In this document: one piece after another, positions 32,026 to 42,964 of the stretch | Numbering within the stretch: the first letter of the stretch is position 1 | Layout of the letters: each line of letters opens with the position of its first letter | From: Plasmodiophora brassicae | Taxonomy: Eukaryota; Endomyxa; Phytomyxea; Plasmodiophorida; Plasmodiophoridae | Reading direction: 5' to 3' | Length of the DNA stretch: 64,000 nt | Assembly (NCBI GenBank): GCA_039704465.1 | Contig: JASFAU010000018.1 | Location: forward strand, 372,001 to 436,000 | The notes under the pieces: generated by a model | Database searches by the model: none | What the model saw: the letters and a program-made list of their open reading frames with translations, nothing else | Told to the model about the DNA's origin: nothing | Made by a program: the position numbers and the translations under genes

Positions 32026-32325
32026 TTGGAGCGCCGGCCGCCCGCCGTCCAGTGCATTTCATGGGCCCAACGCGCGGCAGTAATGCACGGGCGCAGGCGC
32101 TGACGTGGAACGTCGACGGCGGATGCGCCCATTGTTGCTTTCGGGTTCGCTGTGGCCGCTCGATCATGACGACCCGGCGCACAGCATGCCAATATGTACA
32201 ACGGCCGACGTATGCAAATGGGTAACGAGCGGTGATCGGAGACAAGTCGGCATAGGCACGAATACATAGTTTGTTGATACAATAATAGACAGCAAGCGCG
32301 ACTGACCCATTACAGGGAGAGGTCA

Positions 32326-33177
32326 TCAGGCGGGAGTGGGGTCGCACCTCCTGATCCATGTCATTAGCACGGTACAGGCGCGGTCTGACGTGCAACACCA
32401 ACCATGGTCCGACGACGTGTCAGGAAGGCCGTCGTTCGAACCCAAATGAATTGCTTCGACAAAGTGGATCGCGAAGCGGCGCTTCCATTTCAGTCTGAGT
32501 GAGGCGTACGCCGACGTGGCAACATTCCCATCGGGGAACTTTGCATAGATGCAAACACCTTGATTCTCCAGCAGCGAGACGGCCAACGTAGGCGTGATGC
32601 AGGCTCCGGCGGCAACCATTGCTTGCATGACGCTCTTCTTCTCTTGACGAAGTTGATCTTCCGTCAGGTTCATCACCTGCAACCCGTTCGTCAATGCACG
32701 ACCAACGTCTAGCACGAACGACACAGACGGCAATGCATTCGGAGACATCGCCTTCGACAATTGAAAAGCCAGCAACGCGGCTGATGATAGCGGCCTTGTC
32801 AGGGCGGCGGCTGGGGGCAGCGAGATCCAACTTGACACGAAAGGTTCAGGAAAGCCTCCGGGGCGTTATCATGCACTTACAGAGACGAAATCCTCCAAGG
32901 GAATCGCAGGACGCCGGTTCTGCTGGGCCTTGGGTCGACGGTGACGCCTCGCTCTATCGGATGGTGGAGGGACGTCCTGCCATGGTGCATGTCAACGCAG
33001 CGTGTCAATTGTGAAACGCAGCAGCAGCAGAACCTCATCCTCTGCGTCGCAATGTCGAAGAACGGTGAACCTGCTGTCGTCCTCCAGCACCCTCTCGAAA
33101 GCAACCGGATGAATATCAGGTGTCGGCTCAACAACTTTCTGAACAAAGACCGCATTGTCAGTTGCACAACCGACCAT
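32326..33177 (-). CDS. Hypothetical protein, no recognised domain
   Basis: Two or more minus-strand exons look protein-like. The first is 33177 to about 33000 (DNAVFVQKVVEPTPDIHP, then a Leu/Asp-rich stretch). A GTAAGT donor near 32877 and CCCCCAG acceptor near 32820 lead to the 3' exon, which has NLTEDQLRQEKKSVMQAMVA and KWKRRFAIHFVEAIHLGS and ends at 32326. A plus-strand frame at 32941-33522 overlaps and cannot be wholly excluded. I recognise no family. Confidence 0.35.
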
Positions 33178-33276
33178 ACCAGCCCAGAAGGCATAAGTTT
33201 CCTGTACCTTTGGCCGATAGTTGGCGGCTCGTTCCCTCTTACTGGGGCGCTCCCTGATACAGCAGTCAGAACTCTT

Positions 33277-34011
33277 TTACGAACGCGACGAACGGCGATT
33301 GGACTTTGTCGGGGGAGCTTTCATGTCCTCGTCAGGGACACTGGGCACTGGAACCGGTTTGGAACGATCCTGAGTGGCCTCGCTATCGGGGACGGGTGGC
33401 TTGTCGGTGCCAGAACCTCTACGCGACGACCCCTGGTCCCGGGTCTGTTTGTCCAGCTCGTTCCCTTGGCCGGTACCTATGAAAACGTCATTAAGGTTAC
33501 AGTCGCAAGCAGCAAGACATGAGCTCATCGACCATTCCCCAGAGAGCTGGCCATGCGTATCACTGAATCGCTTTTCGGTCCCACTTGACCACCACTGGAG
33601 ACACCGGAAGACGTGACTGGCCCGCCTCTGGGGTTTTGATACACGAAGCGCTGTTCCTCGATGGAATACTTGGCAATCCAGTTGATCTTCCCCCAGCAAT
33701 CAGGAGTAACGCAAGGATCCCCGGGTTTCAAATCGTTCAGCAAATGCCGATGGCACCCATTGTGGTACATGGCGATGCACGTCGGATCCGCGTCACATGT
33801 AAAGGTCCAGTAACTCTCCTCCGAGCCGAGTATAATCTGCGACGCCTCGTATCAGGACAATCCCAAACCGAGAATTGCACCGTACCCGTTGGTTGGACCG
33901 TTTCATGCAGATCGACGGCTCGCAGTTGCATCGCCCAACTGGGTAGATATCCTCCTTCCAGTCCTGGGCGAGTAAGCGATTGAACCTCTCCTCCTCTCTG
34001 GCCCTCACCAT
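33277..34011 (-). CDS. Cys-rich (putative zinc-binding) protein with disordered C-terminus
   Basis: Exon 1 from an ATG at 34011 encodes a charged helix (REEERFNRLLAQDWKED), then CNCEPSICMKRSNQR. A GTACGG donor and GTCGCAG acceptor near 33840 join IILGSEESYWTFTCDADPTC, then CHRHLLNDLKPGDPC and DCWGKINW. The Cys/His spacing looks like one or two zinc-binding knuckles of a RING- or PHD-like kind, but I cannot match a family. The C-terminal exon is rich in Lys, Pro and Ser (PVPSVPDEDMKAPP). The ending at 33277 is the best reading frame and is not certain. Confidence 0.4.
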
Positions 34012-34249
34012 CTCATTGATTTGCTGTTCCGGCAGTCAGCGACGACTGTTGCTGGCACGAACAGCAACTACCTAACCGTCTGATCTGCTTCTGATGACCC
34101 TGCTGCCGGCCGGGAGGGGGAATGCATGCGACGTCTGGGCTTTCGAGTCTTCTTCCTTTGCGAAGCCGCCTTGGTGCCACTGACCCGATCCCTGACGAGC
34201 GCCCCTTGCTGCTGAGCAGCCGCCCACCTTAGTACTTTAACAAATATCA

Positions 34250-34768
34250 TCAGTATGAAGTGTTCGCACAAACCGCATGCTCTTGAAGACGACGCCTGGC
34301 TTGAACATTCTCATTGCTGCGCTGGAGCGATGGAAGCGCACCAGTGGGTTCAAAGTCGCATTTGGCGTTATCGTAGGAAACCTGCGCATGATAGGACGGA
34401 TGTGGAAACAGATGCCTCTTGCGAAGAGGCACGATGTTGGGATCCGGAGCGAACCCATTCTGTGACACGAACGCTTCATCCGAATCCTCCTTGTCGTCGT
34501 CGGAATCGGAGATCAGATCAGGGCAGGAGTCGGCGTCCCCATCCGAATACAACGACGGTTCCGGCTCGTCGCGGTCGTCCTCGGATGACGATCCCTCGAC
34601 GAGGTCCGGCATGTCGTCATTGTCCCCTGTGTCTGTCGACACCAGGCCCGGCATGTCGTCATCCTCTTCCTCCTCCGTGTCCGATGCAACCAGCTCAGGC
34701 ATGCCGGAGAAATCGTCTTCGTCGTCCTCATCGTTAGCACGTCGCGACGTCGTCGTCGTCGTCGCCAT
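34250..34768 (-). CDS. Acidic protein with repeated MP-x-LV motifs
   Basis: ATG at 34768. A Thr run is followed by an acidic segment with three copies of a short motif: DDFSGMPELVASDTE, DDDMPGLVSTDTG and NDDMPDLVEGSSS. A further acidic stretch (SDSDDDKEDSD) precedes a basic, structured-looking C-terminus with PLRKRHLFPHPSYHAQV. The regular spacing suggests a multivalent linear binding motif. I do not recognise the protein. The C-terminus may extend through an intron beyond 34250. Confidence 0.45.
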   Translation of the reverse strand: MATTTTTSRRANDEDDEDDFSGMPELVASDTEEEEDDDMPGLVSTDTGDNDDMPDLVEGSSSEDDRDEPEPSLYSDGDADSCPDLISDSDDDKEDSDEAFVSQNGFAPDPNIVPLRKRHLFPHPSYHAQVSYDNAKCDFEPTGALPSLQRSNENVQARRRLQEHAVCANTSY

Positions 34769-35171
34769 TTCGGAAACGACTGGCGTCCGCCTGAGTAGGT
34801 GCTGTGGATTGCGGACAGCAGGCAGCAGCGCGCACTGGGGACACACCGCCGCGGAGTAAAAGCATCCGACGGGATTTGGTAGGGACGGAACAGAACGGAT
34901 CCGTTTAGGGGACGAGCCTCCTTCCTATCTTGAACGATGAAGAACCGCCTGCTTCGAACCTGACAGGCCTTCCGACGAAATTCCGAACCATGCCGATGTG
35001 CGTTGGCACTCGGGTGACTGGCTTGGGGCGAGGAAATGACAAGAAACGAACCCCAACTGCGCGTTTTCAGCCAGTCAGCTTCCACGTTTTATTTTCGTAT
35101 TACCCATCGTTAGCGCGAAGCCGGCGTCGCACGCGAATCAGGCCATTCGTGGAGTTTATATGACGCCAGTC
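34769..35171. other. Stretch without a supported gene
   Basis: About 400 bp upstream of the acidic protein and downstream of the HAAO-like gene. A plus-strand frame at 34930-35163 has no recognisable features. The stretch likely contains the acidic protein's promoter and the HAAO 3' untranslated region. Confidence 0.3.
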
Positions 35172-36532
35172 TTAATGGGGTAGCTTCGCGATTGGATTTC
35201 GAGACATACGCCTGCGTGTACGAGTTTTAAAAGGCGGTTCAATTTGCTGTCGACATCGAGGAAGCAAAGTACCAATTGAGCCAGGGGCGCGTTGCTCCAT
35301 GTAAGTCGTCAGCGGCGGAAGCAGAAACGTGTCACCTTCCCGAAGAGTGTACGTTGTCTGGGCGAACCCAGCAGTGGTGCACTCGAGAGTGACACTTCCC
35401 GCGAGCTGAAGAAACCAGACTGCATCGCAGTTCATCACTACACGACAGCACTGTGGTTTAAGATTGATCACCTTCGCTGTTGACTGTCCTAGGAGGAAAC
35501 CCTTCTCCGTTTCCGATACATGAATAGATTTGGAACTGCGGTGATGTCAACTGTTCGATTCGAAGCCACTGTCCAAGGCATTACCTCGCACTGATCCGAA
35601 TATAATGGAGTGCGTCCTGGTTTCTGCTGGTTCACGCGATCGCGAAGAGCGAATGGGAGCGGATGGCTGCCCAGGAATGGCAGTTTTAGGTGAATGGGCT
35701 CAGTAGGAAGGACGATGGGAACGGGGAGGCAGTCGGTGGCGCCACATTGTTTACACTTGTGCAACTCGGTGTTGGCGTTGAACCTGCCCAATCCCAACGA
35801 TCAACGACGAGGAACCCACCCTCCGCAGCAAAGCTCACCCGTTAATGAGTGGCTTCAATTGCGTTCCCAGATCGCTGCAGTGAAATTGCTGTTCGACCAG
35901 CATCGAAGAGCACGCCCTACAGTACCATCGTAGACCGTCCAGTTCAGCAGTCGAGCGCTGCCTCTCAATCACGAGCCCTGCCAGCCGTCAACAGTGAGTT
36001 TGTGACGAGGATAAGCATCATAGCCGACCGATTGTATCGGGCAGGCGCTGCGGCGAATGGGGCGTGTTAGCTGGCAGAAGAAACGATTCCCCTTCGCGAA
36101 TAACAATCGGGTTGATAACGCCGCCGGCGACGACATTCAGCAGCATGTCACCCTTGATCATATAGAACCATTCTGCCGGCAGTGATTAACGTGGATAATG
36201 TGGAGTGCGTTCTCCTCTCTGCACCTTCCCCTTTCTCGACATGGAAATCCGACCTGGAGTTCGGCCCGCCCACGATCATGACTTGTAGCTAATCCAGAAT
36301 CGCATTATCAGTAGCGACAGCAACGCATTCGAGGTTGGGACCGTACCGCTGTGCCGGCCCCCAGCATCAGCTTGTTGCCCACAGGCGGCGCCAGAGCCGA
36401 CTTGTTCGCCCCAATCCACCCTGCAACGGCGTCATCGTCTGCACCGGGGCAACGTTGCGCGTACCGCCTCCGCCAACCATGGAACGAGAACGGCGCCGGG
36501 TACGCGGTCGACCCGATTCGGGCCGTCGACAT
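35172..36532 (-). CDS. HAAO: 3-hydroxyanthranilate 3,4-dioxygenase, bicupin form
   Basis: Six or so exons join in frame. The N-terminal exon has [20 protein letters not shown]. After a GTACGG/TTAG intron comes [20 protein letters not shown], then after a GTGCAG/GGCAG intron [34 protein letters not shown] follows. The metal ligands of the family (His and Glu in FHVEKGE, His in PHSPQR) are present. [15 protein letters not shown] and [12 protein letters not shown] match next. The second, non-catalytic cupin reads [29 protein letters not shown] and [12 protein letters not shown], as in animal-type bicupin enzymes. The enzyme opens the ring of 3-hydroxyanthranilate in the kynurenine route to quinolinate and NAD. 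The N-terminal start at 36532 is uncertain. Confidence 0.88.
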
Positions 36533-36631
36533 GGCGTCGCTCGGTGCTGGACACGGATGGAACGATTGCGATGTGCGACCCCCCAACAATAAAAATGCGA
36601 CAATTCATTCGACGAACGAGACAATGGCCGG

Positions 36632-38649
36632 TCATGCGGTTGCCAGGAAGGACTGCGCCAGGTCATCGAGCTGCGAGAGCTGTGCGGCAATGTGCACCTT
36701 GTGGGTGGCCAGGTCTTCCATCATCTGGGTGACGATGTCGCGCAGGGCGCACTGTTCGGCGGTGGCGGACGCTTGCAGGCGGGACAGGTCGGAGCGGGCG
36801 GCGAACAGGGCCGCTTCGCTCTCGGACAGCGCCGTCGACTGCGAGTTGAACAGGCTGGCGATCTCCAGTTCCATGTCCTCGATCTTGGCGACCCGGTCTT
36901 TCAGTTCGGCGTTCTTCAGTTCGCGCTGCTCGCGGTAGGCGCTCTCCAGCTTGGCCAGTCGCGCCTGCAACGACGATAGCTCGTCGGCCTTCTCAGCGCG
37001 CAGGTCCGATGACAAGGTGAGCGCTTCCTGAGCCCGCCGTTTCTCAACGGCCATCTTGCGGAGGGTCTTGGCGAAACTGTCCTTGAGCTTGTGCAGAGCA
37101 GGCTTGACCACGCGCTTCAGATCAGACCTCAGAAGTATAGTCTCCACCGACGAGGCGGTAGTGTCTAGCTCCAGCGTGTAGTCGATGCCATATGCATGCT
37201 TGCCGCTCTCAGGAGGGAGCAACCCGCAGAGAAGGGCCGTCTGGGTATAGGAGTGTGCGCTTTGCTCCAGACGCCCGATGCTAGCGGCAATCTCCATCTA
37301 GGCCGCAATAATTACGTTAGCAACTGTGAACCGATTCGTACAGCAGTTACACATCGTACCTCGACTTCCCACTGACGCTTCTTGAGCTGTTCCAGCTCAG
37401 ACGCCAGCTTCGACAGGGTCTGCTGCAGCATCTGTTTCTCAGCATTGATATGCGCCACATCAGCAGCGGAGATCTCCTGTTTCGACAGCTGGTCTCGCAG
37501 CGTCCCTTCCTCTGCTTCTGCACCGCACAGCAAGGCGCGTTGCGCTTCGAGCTGTTGCTCCAGTTCGCTCCGCGTCTTCGTAAGGTTCTTCCGGTATTCC
37601 TCGAGCTCGGCCGCCAACTTCTCAAATTTGGCGATGTCTGTGGCGACCGCCCGCCGACGGCCAGAAGCATCGCTGAGTGCTGAACGTCCGGCCTGGAGTG
37701 CGGCGACCTCGGCGCGTAGATCCTCGGCCTCTCGTTGCGACTGCTCGAGGGTGGACTCTATGGCCGCGTTTTTGTCCTGTCGGCAGACAGTAAGACGCGT
37801 GCTGAAAACCAATCACCAAATTCCAACCTTGAACTGGTCCGCGACACCGCTCTCCATAAACGAATAGTTGTCAGCCCCGTCGAGGAACTTCACATACGCC
37901 GTTGTCAGATAGCAGTAGAACATCTTCTCACCGGCTGCCTCGCGAGACTCCTGTTCGCGTCCCTCGACCTTCTCCATGTACCCAAGCAGGTCGATCAGCC
38001 AGACCAGAGCGGCCAGCAATGACGGCCAAGTGTGGGGGCTGCCGACGCTCAGCAGGCTTCGCTTGCTGATCTTGAAAGGGTACCCTACCAAGCCGCGTCA
38101 GCTGATTGGTTCGACCGTGACACTGACAGGTGTCAGGTCATACCGATCGTCTCGAAGAATATGGGGAAATCTTCAACCCAGCTCTGATTCGACGGGTCGA
38201 AGTTGAAGTTCGGGTCGATGTGCCTCGCCAGAAACGTGAGGATGTACACAAAGTCGTTCCTGTACAGAGCAGACGGTTCAGAAAGAGGCATACAGCGCAT
38301 CGATGCAGGTCGTTGGGAAACCGAACCGTGACGGCGTGAACAGAATCTTGGGCGAGATCTCGCGATCGTAACCGTGCAGGGTGAGAAATTTGATCAACGC
38401 CCTAATGTTGTCCTGCTGGAACGCCTTGGCGCTGATCGGACGCGGGTCGTTGATCGTCGTCGTCAGCCGCTGCCCGTACATCGAGCTCCGTCGCGTCGTC
38501 GACGATATCGACAGACGGCCGAGCGACGTGCGCGGCGGTTTCGCCATGACGCCCAGCGACGGGCGCGACCGCTGCACATTCGCCGCCGACGACGACAGCG
38601 CGCCCAGCGTGTGGCGCCGGCCACTGCCGCCGCCCGTAACGACCGTCAT
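36632..38649 (-). CDS. NDC80: Kinetochore protein NDC80/HEC1
   Basis: The ATG at 38649 opens a basic, Ser/Thr/Arg-rich tail (RTSLGRLSISSTTRRSS), the usual Aurora-regulated microtubule-binding tail. Next is the CH domain: NDPRPISAKAFQQDNIRALI, FLTLHGYDREISPKIL, then across introns LARHIDPNFNF and VGYPFKISKRSLLSVGSPHT. WPSLLAALVWLIDLLGYMEK completes the family signature. The remaining exons form a long coiled coil, such as LAAELEEYRKNLTKTRSELE and ELSSLQARLAKLESAYREQR, to the stop at 36632. Introns fall near 38280, 38110, 37800 and 37310. In the NDC80 complex it couples kinetochores to spindle microtubules. Confidence 0.93.
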
Positions 38650-38997
38650 CGCCGGTCCCCCAAATTCCAGTCTGAGGCAACAACAGGTCAACCCGCCGTC
38701 GGCACCGACTGGCACTGACTGTGCCTGTTTTTTGGAATTTGGCGCGCGAATTCATCATTGGCGACTCGCGCGGAACCATCGCGTCCCGATGCAGTAAATG
38801 CGGGTCCGCGTGACCAGAGGTGTCCGGCCGGTTCGTAGCAGATCGTGAGTCACGAGGTGCCGATCGATCAGAGGATCAATGGGATTAATGGGCCCGTGGG
38901 CCAGCGTGGGACGATCGCCTTGCGGCACAACCGTAGTCGTATTGTAACGCCGTCGTCGTCGACCGTGCAGTCGCGTCTAATACTAGTAGAGCACACG
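38650..38997. other. Divergent promoter region between NDC80 and a four-pass membrane protein
   Basis: The 348 bp between two outward-facing start codons. No repeat or RNA gene was seen. An open frame continuing upstream of 38998 has no conserved features. Confidence 0.35.
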
Positions 38998-39585
38998 ATG
39001 AAGAGCGGCAGTAGCGCACAAGAGGAAGCCGGCAATGGCGGAGGCGTTAAGGTCCTGCAGCCGAACAAGTCGCACCGGTATATGGTGATCGTCGCGCTGT
39101 TCGTCGTCTACCTTGTCATCGGCGTCTGCGACATCATCATGTGGATCGACACCCAGGAAACGCCCCGATCAAAAGACGTCCCAGTTGGGAACGACGAGCG
39201 TACGATGTTCCTGGTGAACCTCGTCCTGACCGGTATCTCGACGTTCGTGTCCCTGGCCGGGTTCGTTGCCGCCGTCCTGACCGTTGCCTACGCGACCTCC
39301 AAGACGGCGAAAGTGGCGTTCTCTATCATGGCCTCCCACTGTATCTGCATGGTCGCGCAAGGCGTTGCTTTCGGGTACCTGTACTTCCTGAACGACAAGC
39401 TCCTGCCGCAGAACTTCAAGTACATTCTGATCGTGGCGGCCATCGCCGTTTCCGACGTCCTCCTCATGGTGCAGCTGTGGAAGTTCGCCAGGAAGTACGC
39501 CGAGCGCGAGCAGGCCGCCGCCGACGCCAATGGCGTTAGCTCCAAGTTCCTGGACGGCCATGATGCCGAGCTTGCCGACGCGTAA
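38998..39585 (+). CDS. Four-pass membrane protein, unknown family
   Basis: The single exon from the ATG at 38998 encodes about 195 residues. Four hydrophobic segments are seen: YMVIVALFVVYLVIGVCDII; LVNLVLTGISTFVSLAGFVA; VAFSIMASHCICMVAQGVAF; YILIVAAIAVSDVLLMVQLW. The topology, with a short charged N-terminus and a charged C-terminal tail (KFARKYAEREQ), is like MARVEL or tetraspan proteins. The Cys pattern of tetraspanins is absent. The function is unknown. Confidence 0.7.
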   Translation: MKSGSSAQEEAGNGGGVKVLQPNKSHRYMVIVALFVVYLVIGVCDIIMWIDTQETPRSKDVPVGNDERTMFLVNLVLTGISTFVSLAGFVAAVLTVAYATSKTAKVAFSIMASHCICMVAQGVAFGYLYFLNDKLLPQNFKYILIVAAIAVSDVLLMVQLWKFARKYAEREQAAADANGVSSKFLDGHDAELADA

Positions 39586-39720
39586 TTCCCAATACACTCC
39601 ACTGAGCGTGCGTCCAGCGTCCAGGGAGCGTTTACGTTTCCTGGCATCGTAACCTTAACGACGGATGTCGCGGAGGACGTCCCGACGCGAGGCCCCCCAC
39701 TTCAGGACGTGGGGGGCGGC

Positions 39721-40386
39721 ATGGGTGAATACTGGCAGCCGTCGTCGGCGTTCTTTGGCGACGACGACGTCGAGGGCTTCGTCCCGGTCGACCAGTCCGT
39801 CTTCGAAGGCCAGGCGCAATTCGACCGTGTCCTGAACCTGATGGACGCCGACCTCAAGTCGCTGAAGGGCGATGTGGCTAAGCGATCGCCAATCGCGGAC
39901 AGCCGCTATGCCCGGCGAATGTCGTTCGGCGTCCAGCCCGAAGCCGCCCAGCTGCGTGTCAAGCTGGCCAAGGCCGAGGCGGAGGCCCGGGACGCGAACC
40001 GGGCCGTCGAACGGCTCAGCCAGGAAGCGATCGAGTTACGAATCGAGCTGCAGGCGATGCAGAACAGCGTTCGCAGCCTGGAAGAGCGATGCACGAAGCA
40101 GGCCCAGCAGCTGGCCATCCTGACCGGCAAAGACGCAAACCTGAACGCGATCCCGCTCAGCGAGCTTCGCAAGGCGAGGTCCAGGCTGAGCCAGAGCCTA
40201 CGCGCGGTGGGCGCCGCCATCGACGACCGCCTGCGATCGCTGGACACCTGCGTCATCTGCCAGCAGCATGGGCCATCCGTCTCGCTGCGCGCCTGCAGGC
40301 AGCAGCACCTGACCGTCTGCGCGCGATGCCCGCTGCTCAAGTGCCCGATCTGCTTCGACGCGATCGACCAGAAGATCAGCCGGTAG
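39721..40386 (+). CDS. Coiled-coil protein with C-terminal RING-like domain
   Basis: ATG at 39721. The N-terminal 60 residues are acidic, followed by a long coiled coil, for example AKAEAEARDANRAVERLSQE and IELQAMQNSVRSLEERCTKQ. The last 45 residues are CVICQQHGPSVSLRACRQQH, then CARCPLLKCPICFDAID. This is a compact C3HC4 RING of the type at the C-terminus of MULAN/IAP/E3 proteins. It is probably a ubiquitin ligase whose coiled coil mediates oligomerisation. It converges with the Ser-rich gene on the other strand, with little or no space between them. Confidence 0.75.
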   Translation: MGEYWQPSSAFFGDDDVEGFVPVDQSVFEGQAQFDRVLNLMDADLKSLKGDVAKRSPIADSRYARRMSFGVQPEAAQLRVKLAKAEAEARDANRAVERLSQEAIELRIELQAMQNSVRSLEERCTKQAQQLAILTGKDANLNAIPLSELRKARSRLSQSLRAVGAAIDDRLRSLDTCVICQQHGPSVSLRACRQQHLTVCARCPLLKCPICFDAIDQKISR

Positions 40387-40403
40387 GCCACGTGTCGTAA
40401 GGA

Positions 40404-41364
40404 ATACACAACCGGGTTCGCCGTCTACGTCAGGCTGTTCAAAACTGGGAGCAAAGCCCAGGCGTTCCCCGAACGCGCCTTCAACGGTAACGACGAACGC
40501 CCCATCGCGCCCCTCCCAGAACGGTTTCATCACGACGAAATAGAGACGAGGTGCCCCGCGCTGCCCAGAGACGACGTTCAAACGTCAAGGGTGGCCCGAC
40601 CCAGCTGTAGCGCGCTCGACGTCTTCCTGGGGGCCGACTGTACACGAAGCAGGGCGCGGGTGGGCTACCTGGGAACGCGTCACCTACCTCCAGAACAGTT
40701 TCCTCAGCGTCGGACTTCGCCTAGCACGAGCAGCGATCCTGGGATCGATTCGGCTCAAGAAGGACGTCAGGGAAGGTCGCCGGGCGTGCCCCGAACCGCC
40801 GCCATCGTCGTCGTCGTCATCGACGTCGGAGTCGTCGGAGATGTCCGCGTTCGTCGGGCGGTCCCGCGGCACTTTCGGTTGCACTCTTCGGCTCCTCTCG
40901 ACGACGTCGTGCACGAGCGAATCGTCGGTCGATTCGGTCGTCGAACTCGATATGATGGACGAGGAGCGCATACGGGTCGCCAGCTCCTGCAGCAGCTGCC
41001 TCTCGGCGCGCATCTCCTCCGGCAGGCTCTCCAGGCGTCTCATGATGTGGGCATCGGACCGCGAACGCGTTCGGAGCACCGCCGGATGCGTCCCCAGGCG
41101 CCGCTCGACGTCGTCCATGGCGCATGGGTCACCCGCCGATATCGACGACGATACCAGCGATGACGTCCGCATCAGGTCGGCGAGATCTCTGATACGACGC
41201 CTCTCCAGGTCCGCCAGCGTCCTCGGCCGGTCCGTTCCCGTCCCGACGTTCGAATCCGATTTGGCGCGCCGATGACCGCTAGACCTGCTGGTCGCTGGTT
41301 CCCCGTCAACCTGGCTCGACGCGCCCGACCCCGTACCCGCATCGCCAGTCCTGGCGCTGCTCAT
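40404..41364 (-). CDS. Serine/arginine/aspartate-rich protein, unknown function
   Basis: The ATG at 41364 starts a mostly disordered protein. It has repeated MRTSSLVSSSISAGD and MRSSSIISSSTTESTDD segments separated by charged helices, then an Asp run near 40815 and a basic end (RIAARARRSPTLRKLFW). A GTAGGT donor near 40685 and a GGGCAG acceptor near 40563 would add HLVYFVVMKPFWEGRDGAFV and VEGAFGERLGFAPSF. That C-terminal exon runs close to or into the 3' end of the convergent RING gene. The final stop is uncertain. I recognise no family. Confidence 0.5.
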
Positions 41365-41525
41365 CGTCTGTGGCGCTGGCGATATCTGACATCACGATCG
41401 ATCGCCGCACCTGGGACAAGATCGCTGAGATCCTCCGCCTGCCTGGCTGATTCTGAATCGGCCAATGGGGCTCCCTGGATATGGTAAATAGTTCTGACGC
41501 TCAACGGACCTTGGGTTAATCGAAT

Positions 41526-42502
41526 TTATAGATGCTCACCTCGGGCAAGTTGGCAATTGGTAATGCGGGATACGACACGGAAGGCAGCGGAACACTTGTC
41601 GTAGTCGTGTCGCCAGGTTTGGCGAAAGCAGCCCCAGCTTTTCAAACGCTGACTCGTCCTCTCCACCACTTGATGAACGCGGGCATGTCGCGCGTTCCAG
41701 ATCCTGTCCGTTCTGTTGAGGTCTCTCCCGCGAATCGGAGTGATCAGCCGGGCGGGCTCGCCGATGTACGCTTTGTCGGCTACCAGTTGTTCAGAATGTC
41801 GAAGAGCTGGAAGTAGCATCTCTCGAGCAATGGTGATATCTGGTACCGCGCCTTTCCACGGTCCAGAAACCCATAGAATCATGCTAGGCTGCTTGATGGA
41901 GACTACGACTTCGAATTTCAGCGCATACAATTGGTCTTTCATGCAGTAGTAGCGCGATGCGTTCATGGTAGGCTTCTGGATCTTGATGCGTGTAACATCA
42001 ACGACCCCGATCAAGGTACCAAAGGCATTCTCGGATCGCCGCGCCCACGGGTACTGGTGCAAAGCGCGCATCGTCAGTGTTAGACCATTGGGTGCCCAGA
42101 CCTACGACCGAGCGCACCAACCTTGGGAAGATAATTAAGAAGCAGACTGAGGGCTGCATCGATGTGCTGCCTCCAGGTTCCTGGGTCCACGCCCCAAGCG
42201 GCCGAACCAGCAATTTCCGTTGGATAGATCATCAGGAAGTGAAGCGCCCACAAGAGGTGCTTCAACTTAACGGTACCGTAGAGAACGTGCGGTACGATGC
42301 GGCGCCAAAGCGAGGCGCAAGTCGAAACGCTCACGCCGAACAAGGCGCGGAACAACCGATCGTGGTAGCGACGGACGACCGGTCTCGCCTCTCTGCAGAC
42401 CTCGCGCACCAGGCTCGTCATGAGACGCCGCCGGCTGTGTGGAGGAGTCGCTTCTTCAATATTCTGCGACGACAACTTGCGTTCCCGACCCGACAGTGGC
42501 AC
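41526..42502 (-). mobile_element. Harbinger/PIF-like DDE transposase (near-complete, with one frame break)
   Basis: The 5' part (ATG 42502) has RLFRALFGVSVSTCASLWRR and LLWALHFLMIYPTEIAGSA, the helix-turn-helix region typical of DDE_Tnp_4 proteins. The frame changes near 42080. The 3' part carries GTLIGVVDVTRIKIQKP (first Asp), YALKFEVVVSIKQPSM, LWVSGPWKGAVPDITIAREM (second Asp), ADKAYIGEP and VVERTSQRLKSWGCFRQTW (Glu). The frame change may be an intron or a frameshift, so activity is uncertain. I did not find obvious terminal inverted repeats. Confidence 0.75.
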
Positions 42503-42964
42503 GGAGCGCCCGTCATTTGACGAAAGCGGAGGTCACATTTGGCCGACGTGGCGAAGTCTGGGAAGCCGTTAAGCGAGATCGCCAGCGAGCACCTGGCAAA
42601 GCGAAGCAGATATCTAGTCGCCGGAAAGACAGTCGGCGACCCTCTCGCTGCCGTACCCGCTAACGAGCGGAAGGCCTCGCAACACAGTGCCGTCTGGCAT
42701 GTCGGTTTCGATGCCAGGTGACGATGGTGGTAGAAAGAACGACAACGACTGGGACTAAAAGTCAGCGGCGGGGGCCGACACGGCATACAGCCCGCACTGT
42801 GGGCTTGTCTTGGCAACGTAACGCGTGGCGTTCGAGGCGCGCGGTCCAGTCGCCAGTGGCGCCAGTGGTTTGGCGTAACTGGGGGTTACCGCGTGTCGCG
42901 GCCTCGGGACGGTTAATGATACGCTGGCGTGTGCCCTCATTTGCGAATTATCGCGGGCGCGACT
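42503..42964. other. Stretch without a supported gene
   Basis: Between the transposase start and the secreted Cys-rich gene. A minus-strand open stretch (42418-42816) could be transposon-derived, and a 60-codon plus-strand frame at 42539 is not convincing. The part close to 42965 presumably holds the promoter of the Cys-rich gene. Confidence 0.3.

Noticed and set aside
32941..33522. 193-codon plus-strand open frame
   Set aside because: The minus-strand reading has better composition and plausible splice signals. The plus frame has no recognisable feature, though it is not fully excluded.
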